NCBI RefSeq assembly: GCF_019039105.1
Contig: NZ_JAHPIV010000003.1
Coordinates: forward strand, 258,666-322,665
Length of the DNA stretch: 64,000 bases
Source of the DNA: Desertibacillus haloalkaliphilus
Lineage (GTDB): Bacteria > Bacillota > Bacilli > Bacillales > KJ1-10-99
Direction: 5' to 3'
Both the position numbers and the translations under genes were made by a program. Each line of letters begins with the position of its first letter. Positions within the stretch are counted from its first letter, which is position 1. Positions 60,175-64,000 of this stretch are shown one piece after another. The notes under the pieces are model-generated. The model was not told the DNA's origin, made no database searches, and saw nothing but the letters and a program-made list of their open reading frames with translations.

Positions 60175-60774
60175 ATGTTGTCTGCGATGAGGCCTGATTT
60201 TTCAAAAACGTACTCGTATGCTGATTATTTGCGTTGGAGTGAAGGGGAGAGGGTTGAACTGATTGATGGCTTTCCTTATTTCATGACACCGGCACCGTCA
60301 AGGTTGCACCAACAAATTTTATTAGAGCTTGGTACTCAATTTCATACGCAGTTAAAAGGCCACCCATGTGAGGCTTATGTTGCACCATTCGATGTCCGTT
60401 TGGCTGAGGATGAGGATGCAAGTGATGATGACGTGTTTACCGTTGTTCAACCTGATATTGTGGTCGTATGTGATCAAAATAAGCTTGATAAACGTGGTTG
60501 TAACGGCGTACCTGATCTAGTTATTGAAATCATCTCTCCTTCAACAGCTTCGCATGACTACATTCGCAAAATGGAGCTATACGAAACATTCGGCGTGAAG
60601 GAATATTGGATCGTCCAGCCAACAGATCAAGTCGTGATGGTGTTTAAACATAATCAACAATCGTTTGACAAGCCTACGTTTTATGATAAGGAAAGTACAA
60701 TTGAACCAGGTGTCATTTCAGGAGTAGAGATTCAACTTGCTGATGTATTTATCGACGATTCGAAAATAGATTGA
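60175..60774 (+). CDS. Uma2 family (DUF820) putative endonuclease
   Basis: 199 aa. ATG at 60175 after GAAGGAGTG. 'YSYADYLRWSEGERVELIDGFPYFM', 'RLHQQILLELGTQF', 'VVQPDIVVVCD', 'PDLVIEIISPSTASHDYIRKMELYETFGVKEYWIV' carries the PD-(D/E)xK residues (Asp of 'QPDIV', Glu-x-Ile and Lys of 'RKMEL'). Very widespread family; biological role unclear, often linked to mobile elements in cyanobacteria and others. Confidence 0.88.
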   Translation: MLSAMRPDFSKTYSYADYLRWSEGERVELIDGFPYFMTPAPSRLHQQILLELGTQFHTQLKGHPCEAYVAPFDVRLAEDEDASDDDVFTVVQPDIVVVCDQNKLDKRGCNGVPDLVIEIISPSTASHDYIRKMELYETFGVKEYWIVQPTDQVVMVFKHNQQSFDKPTFYDKESTIEPGVISGVEIQLADVFIDDSKID

Positions 60775-60866
60775 GTTTGTTCGTAAGGTCGTAAGAAAAA
60801 AGCAGGATTTTGTCGATTTAACGAGAATGAAATATAACAAATGTTTTATAAAGGGTTGAACAGGGA

Positions 60867-61097
60867 ATGAGCATTGGAAATGATTATGGATTCTGTGCAG
60901 CGTGCGGTAATGTAAAGGAAGATCAATCCTCATCGTTATGTAATCAGTGTAGCTTAGCAGAATACGCAACAATTAAAGAGTATATTAGGAAGAATCCTCA
61001 TGCAAATGCGATGGATATTGCGAATCATACAGGGATATCGATCGATCGGATTGTCAGGCATATTAAAGGTGGCGCTTTTACCTATTCTAAGCGGTAG
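60867..61097 (+). CDS. Short YvyF-like zinc-ribbon/HTH protein
   Basis: 76 aa, ATG at 60867 after AACAGGGA. Zinc ribbon 'CAACGNVKEDQSSSLCNQC' and HTH-like 'NAMDIANHTGISIDRIVRHIKGGAF' match the first two parts of YvyF (33375); the second ribbon and tail are absent. Same order of domains indicates a paralog near flaG-fliD. A weak sigma-D-like GTCGATTT lies upstream at 60812. Confidence 0.75.
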   Translation: MSIGNDYGFCAACGNVKEDQSSSLCNQCSLAEYATIKEYIRKNPHANAMDIANHTGISIDRIVRHIKGGAFTYSKR

Positions 61098-61132
61098 CTA
61101 CAGAGGGTTAATAAAAATAAGGAGGTGTTTAC

Positions 61133-61330
61133 ATGGATGTTGGGTTAGCGTCAATGGTCTACAACCAAGCGCAAGTGAAGCAGCAAGCGAGTATGTCGGT
61201 AATGAAGACAGCGATGGATGGTGCTGAACAAAATGCGGATGCATTGAACAAAATGCTAGAGGGTGCGAACGAATCGCAGAAGCTTGCAACAGATCCACAT
61301 AGAGGTAGAAACATTGACATGAAAATATAG
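61133..61330 (+). CDS. yjfB: YjfB family putative motility protein
   Basis: 65 aa, ATG at 61133 after AAGGAGGTG. 'VGLASMVYNQAQVKQQASMSVMKTAMDGAEQNADALNKMLEGA' is typical of the YjfB family, whose B. subtilis member is in the sigma-D regulon. Position next to the YvyF-like gene and before flaG supports a flagellar role. Confidence 0.8.
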   Translation: MDVGLASMVYNQAQVKQQASMSVMKTAMDGAEQNADALNKMLEGANESQKLATDPHRGRNIDMKI

Positions 61331-61372
61331 AGTCTGTTCAAAGTAAGGCCTTTTTTTGAACGCTCTTATAAA
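61331..61372. repeat. Dispersed AGTCTGTTCA hairpin, short copy
   Basis: AGAGTCTGTTCAAA and TTTTGAACGCTCTT arms around GTAAGGCCTTT. It starts directly at the yjfB stop codon and may act as its terminator. Confidence 0.65.
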
Positions 61373-61386
61373 TTTTTAGAAAACCT

Positions 61387-61413
61387 TAACAATCCCCTTT
61401 TGGATGCCGATAT
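61387..61413 (+). promoter_or_regulatory. Sigma-D promoter of flaG
   Basis: TAAC (61387-61390), exactly 15 nt, GCCGATAT (61406-61413), a perfect -10. It lies over the apparent upstream start codon at 61404, ruling that start out. Confidence 0.88.
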
Positions 61414-61454
61414 TAATGATAAACAAAAAAGTCGCATTCCGGAGGGGATTTTTT

Positions 61455-61829
61455 GTGGATGTTAAAAGGTCTTCAGCAGCAGGGGCATATGAGCTTTTAA
61501 AACAACCAAGGATCGAACCAACGAGAAAACTAGACCATAGCAATAGCGAAAGGTCAACAACAGAGTCGATCCAAAGACAGTCAGAAAAGGGTAGTGAGAA
61601 GGTATCGAGAGCTGATTTAGAAGAACAAATTGAGGGTATGAATCAAATGCTAGATTTAAATTTTACTTCGCTAAAATTTAACGTGCATGAAGATTTGGAC
61701 CGTCTGTTTGTCCAGGTTGTTAATCGCGACACCGATGAAGTGATTCGTGAGGTGCCGCCTGAACAATTTCTCGACATGGTTGCATCCATGCTTGAGCATG
61801 TTGGGCTACTCATTGATGAGCGAATTTAA
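61455..61829 (+). CDS. flaG: FlaG family flagellar protein
   Basis: 124 aa. GTG at 61455 has GGAGGGGA upstream. Disordered N-terminus (1-55), then the FlaG domain: 'EEQIEGMNQMLDLNFTSLKFNVHEDLDRLFVQVVNRDTDEVIREVPPEQFLDMVASM'. FlaG (YvyC) influences filament length. Followed by fliD as in B. subtilis, but with a terminator between. Confidence 0.92.
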   Translation: MDVKRSSAAGAYELLKQPRIEPTRKLDHSNSERSTTESIQRQSEKGSEKVSRADLEEQIEGMNQMLDLNFTSLKFNVHEDLDRLFVQVVNRDTDEVIREVPPEQFLDMVASMLEHVGLLIDERI

Positions 61830-61850
61830 TTGAATTTGAATTATGAAAAC

Positions 61851-61886
61851 AAAAAAGAGCAGAAGAAACATCTTCCGTTCTTTTTT
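61851..61886 (+). terminator. Terminator of flaG
   Basis: AAAAAAGAGCAGAAGA and TCTTCCGTTCTTTTTT arms around AACA. Confidence 0.85.
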
Positions 61887-61973
61887 GTTTTTTATTTAAA
61901 AGCATGAGATGGATTATCGGACAACCCAGTGAAGTACAAGGTTAGTTGTTACAAAGAATGGGAGAGTGATGAG

Positions 61974-63791
61974 ATGATGAGAATATCAGGATTAGCGACA
62001 GGAATGGATACTGAACAAATGGTAGCGGACTTAATGAGGGCTGAGCGACAGCCAGTCAATAAAATGCTACAAGATCGGCAATGGCTTGAGTGGCAACGCG
62101 ATGATTATCGTGACATGAACCTTAAGTTACAGACGTTTCGATCAAACTTATTCGACGGGGTGATGATGAGATCGAATTTAGACTCGAAATCAGTGACGAG
62201 TTCTAATGAAAGCAACGTAACGGCAACGGCAACAGCATCAGCTACGAATAGTACATATGCAATTTCTGATGTCAGTCAACTTGCGTCTGCGGCTTATAAT
62301 GTTAGTACTGATAGTATTACTGGTGATGACCAAACAAGTATTGACCCAAATGAAAGTATCTGGACACAACAGGACCATTTTAGTGCAACAGCATGGAATA
62401 CTATTCATGAAGATAATGATGAGGTTACGTTTACAAGTGACTCAGATACTATAAAACTTTCAAATGGTGCGATTGATACGGTGAACAGCATTACCGTTGA
62501 TGGCACTGAATATACGATTGTTCAAGATCCAGATAACATTGGCAATGAAGAGGTCTACGTGGATGTGACTACTGGTTCGCTTCAATTTAGTGAAGAGTTA
62601 GAAGAAGGAACGGTGGTAAATGCCGATTATCATTATGATACTTTCGACTTTGATATAACTACATATACATCTGATGGGAAAGTTGAAGAATCTTTTACCT
62701 TTGATGGTTCCGCTACACTTAATGACGTGATTGAAGAAGTAAATGGCTCAGATTTAGGGGTCAATATGATGTATGATTCTTTTACAGACCAAGTTTCAAT
62801 AACACGAACGGAAACTGGGAACTTCAATACTGCTGAGACAGAAGGCGACTATTTTGGCAGTGAGATTGGCTTTAATGGGAGTTTTCTAACAGAAGATCTT
62901 AAGTTGAAAAATGCTTATGAGGATGCTGATGGGGTTATACAGAGGTATGAAGAAGGTGGCGAAAACGCTCAATTTTCAATTAATGGATTAGAAACAGAGC
63001 GTCAGTCAAACACGTTTGAGGTTGATGGTGTGACATTTACGTTAAACCAAACATTTAGTGAGTCAACGACTTTAAATGTACAAACAAATACTGATGATGT
63101 ATTTGATCAAATCATGGAGTTTGTTGATGAATACAATGAGTTGATTGCCGATGTTAATGGAAAAACAACAGAATCTCGTCAGCGGGATTACCCGCCACTA
63201 ACGGATGAACAAAAAGATGCGATGTCGGAAAAAGAAATTGAACAATGGGAAGAGATGGCTCGTAGCGGAACGTTAAGTAGTGACCGAATTCTTTCTAGTG
63301 GCATGAATCAGCTCCGCTTGGATGCCTATTCTCCTGTTGAGAATGAAGATGCTTCGTATCAACTTTTATCAGATATTGGTGTTAATCTTGTCAGTGACTA
63401 TCAAGCACGCGGGATGTTTGAGGTCGATGAAACTGAATTACGGCAAGCGATTGAAAATGATGCTGAAGGTGTCTACCAATTATTTGCTGCTAATGGTGAT
63501 TCGTTTGAAGAACAAGGGGTCGCTCGGCGCATGCGTGAGAGTTTAAAAGGAACGATTGACAGTGTCAGTGATCGTGCTGGTGGAACTGATTTTGGGGGAA
63601 ATCAACATACGATAGGACGAAATATCGATAATATTAATGATCGGATCTCTAATTTTGAACGCCGTTTGCAGCAGACTGAAGAACGTTATTGGAGCCAATT
63701 TACAGCAATGGAACGAGCAATTCAACAGGCGAACGCGCAGGCTGACCAAATGTTTGCTATGATGGGTGGCGGTGGCGGAATGCAAATGTAA
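61974..63791 (+). CDS. fliD: FliD, filament cap protein
   Basis: 605 aa. ATG at 61974 after GGGAGAGTGATGAG; ATG at 61977 is equally possible. N-terminus 'RISGLATGMDTEQMVADLMRAERQPVNKMLQDRQWLEWQRDDYRDMN' and C-terminus 'RISNFERRLQQTEERYWSQFTAMERAIQQANAQADQMFAMMGG' are the FliD helices. About 100 residues longer than B. subtilis FliD, with an acidic insertion (about 110-260). It caps the growing filament and folds flagellin. Usually followed by fliS. Confidence 0.93.
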   Translation: MMRISGLATGMDTEQMVADLMRAERQPVNKMLQDRQWLEWQRDDYRDMNLKLQTFRSNLFDGVMMRSNLDSKSVTSSNESNVTATATASATNSTYAISDVSQLASAAYNVSTDSITGDDQTSIDPNESIWTQQDHFSATAWNTIHEDNDEVTFTSDSDTIKLSNGAIDTVNSITVDGTEYTIVQDPDNIGNEEVYVDVTTGSLQFSEELEEGTVVNADYHYDTFDFDITTYTSDGKVEESFTFDGSATLNDVIEEVNGSDLGVNMMYDSFTDQVSITRTETGNFNTAETEGDYFGSEIGFNGSFLTEDLKLKNAYEDADGVIQRYEEGGENAQFSINGLETERQSNTFEVDGVTFTLNQTFSESTTLNVQTNTDDVFDQIMEFVDEYNELIADVNGKTTESRQRDYPPLTDEQKDAMSEKEIEQWEEMARSGTLSSDRILSSGMNQLRLDAYSPVENEDASYQLLSDIGVNLVSDYQARGMFEVDETELRQAIENDAEGVYQLFAANGDSFEEQGVARRMRESLKGTIDSVSDRAGGTDFGGNQHTIGRNIDNINDRISNFERRLQQTEERYWSQFTAMERAIQQANAQADQMFAMMGGGGGMQM

Positions 63792-63807
63792 GCAAGGGCA
63801 TCAGGAC

Positions 63808-63915
63808 AAAACTAGTTAAACTATTGGCAATGACTTCACTCGCCACATGCCCGTTGTGAGTCTCACACCGAACTTTTAAAAGATGGTGGCGGTTACGCTC
63901 ATTGCTTAGAGGCTA
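63808..63915 (-). repeat. REP-like unit, long form, inverted
   Basis: Reverse complement of 29903-30010: GGACAAAACTAG, GGCAATGACTTCACTCGCCAC, inner GTTGTGAG/CTCACAC, CTTTTAAAAG, GTGGCGGTTACGCTCATTGC. Nearly the same over about 108 bp. Confidence 0.85.
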
Positions 63916-63996
63916 GGACAAAATGATATGCTCCCTCTAGGGTAGACAGATTAAAAAATAAAAATCTGTTTTACCTTAGGGGGAGTATTTTTGTCC
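63916..63996 (+). terminator. Long imperfect hairpin at the end of the window
   Basis: GGACAAAATGATATGCTCCC pairs with GGGGGAGTATTTTTGTCC, and TAGACAGATT with AATCTGTTTTA, around an A-rich loop. It follows fliD and the REP-like unit, and may terminate fliD or belong to the repeat. Confidence 0.5.
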
Positions 63997-64000
63997 AATA

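Noticed and set aside
61404..61454. Upstream start of flaG
   Set aside because: It overlaps the -10 of the sigma-D promoter; the GTG at 61455 has the ribosome site.
1..64000. tRNA or rRNA genes, complete insertion sequences, prophage
   Set aside because: No cloverleaf or rRNA sequence and no transposase, integrase or phage structural gene was recognised.

Overview
The window comes from a low-GC, motile, Gram-positive Bacillaceae-type bacterium, probably alkaliphilic or halotolerant. The block degS-degU, degV, comFA-comFC, yvyF-flgM-flgN-flgK-flgL, yviE, fliW-csrA, hag, flaG, fliD follows the Bacillus subtilis order. Secreted and surface proteins are strongly acidic. The genus cannot be fixed from the sequence alone.

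Region 1 (1-26.9 kb) is a cell-surface region. It starts with the 3' part of a highly expressed-looking repeat protein, followed by three exact 122-bp tandem units. Then come a stalk-domain protein, an acyltransferase, and three secreted wall proteins: NAGPA-SLH, SLH-GH73 glucosaminidase, and SH3-stalk-amidase_3. SecA2 and SlaP, the accessory Sec pair for S-layer/SLH proteins, form a translationally coupled pair on the minus strand. Divergent from them is an operon of a TagA-type glycosyltransferase, a Wzx-like flippase, a DUF5693 membrane protein and CsaB. CsaB pyruvylates the secondary wall polymer that SLH domains bind, so this region encodes export, anchor and cargo together. TagO, a secreted FAD oxidoreductase with an SLH-like tail, an LtaS-type synthase and an LCP ligase follow.

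Region 2 (27-44.5 kb) holds yvyE, degSU, degV, comF and the late flagellar genes. Sigma-D promoters with exact 15-nt spacers are visible before flgM, hag and flaG. Two unusual genes, a heptad-repeat coiled-coil protein and an SEC-C protein, lie between csrA and hag. The hag gene carries a compact group I intron (about 44060-44428) near its 3' end. The first 45 nt of the intron and the downstream exon encode almost the same flagellin C-terminus with mostly synonymous differences, so spliced and unspliced mRNA would both give a complete flagellin.

Region 3 (44.5-54.5 kb) has two unrecognised genes, a CitA/DctS-type two-component system divergent from a TctC-TctA-TctB tricarboxylate-type transporter, an ICL/PEP-mutase-family lyase, a transporter split into two AbrB_dup halves, and a methyltransferase.

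Region 4 (54.7-64 kb) has a 1139-aa SLH repeat protein, another stalk-domain protein, two unrecognised small genes behind a good promoter, an Uma2-family protein, a second YvyF-like protein, a YjfB-like protein, flaG and fliD.

Intergenic DNA is rich in dispersed palindromes: GGTGCC-W-GGCACC, GGGGTC-T-GACCCC, AGTCTGTTCA hairpins and about 110-bp REP-like units. Several sit at gene 3' ends and provide terminator-like hairpins, stop codons, or even C-terminal residues (csrA).
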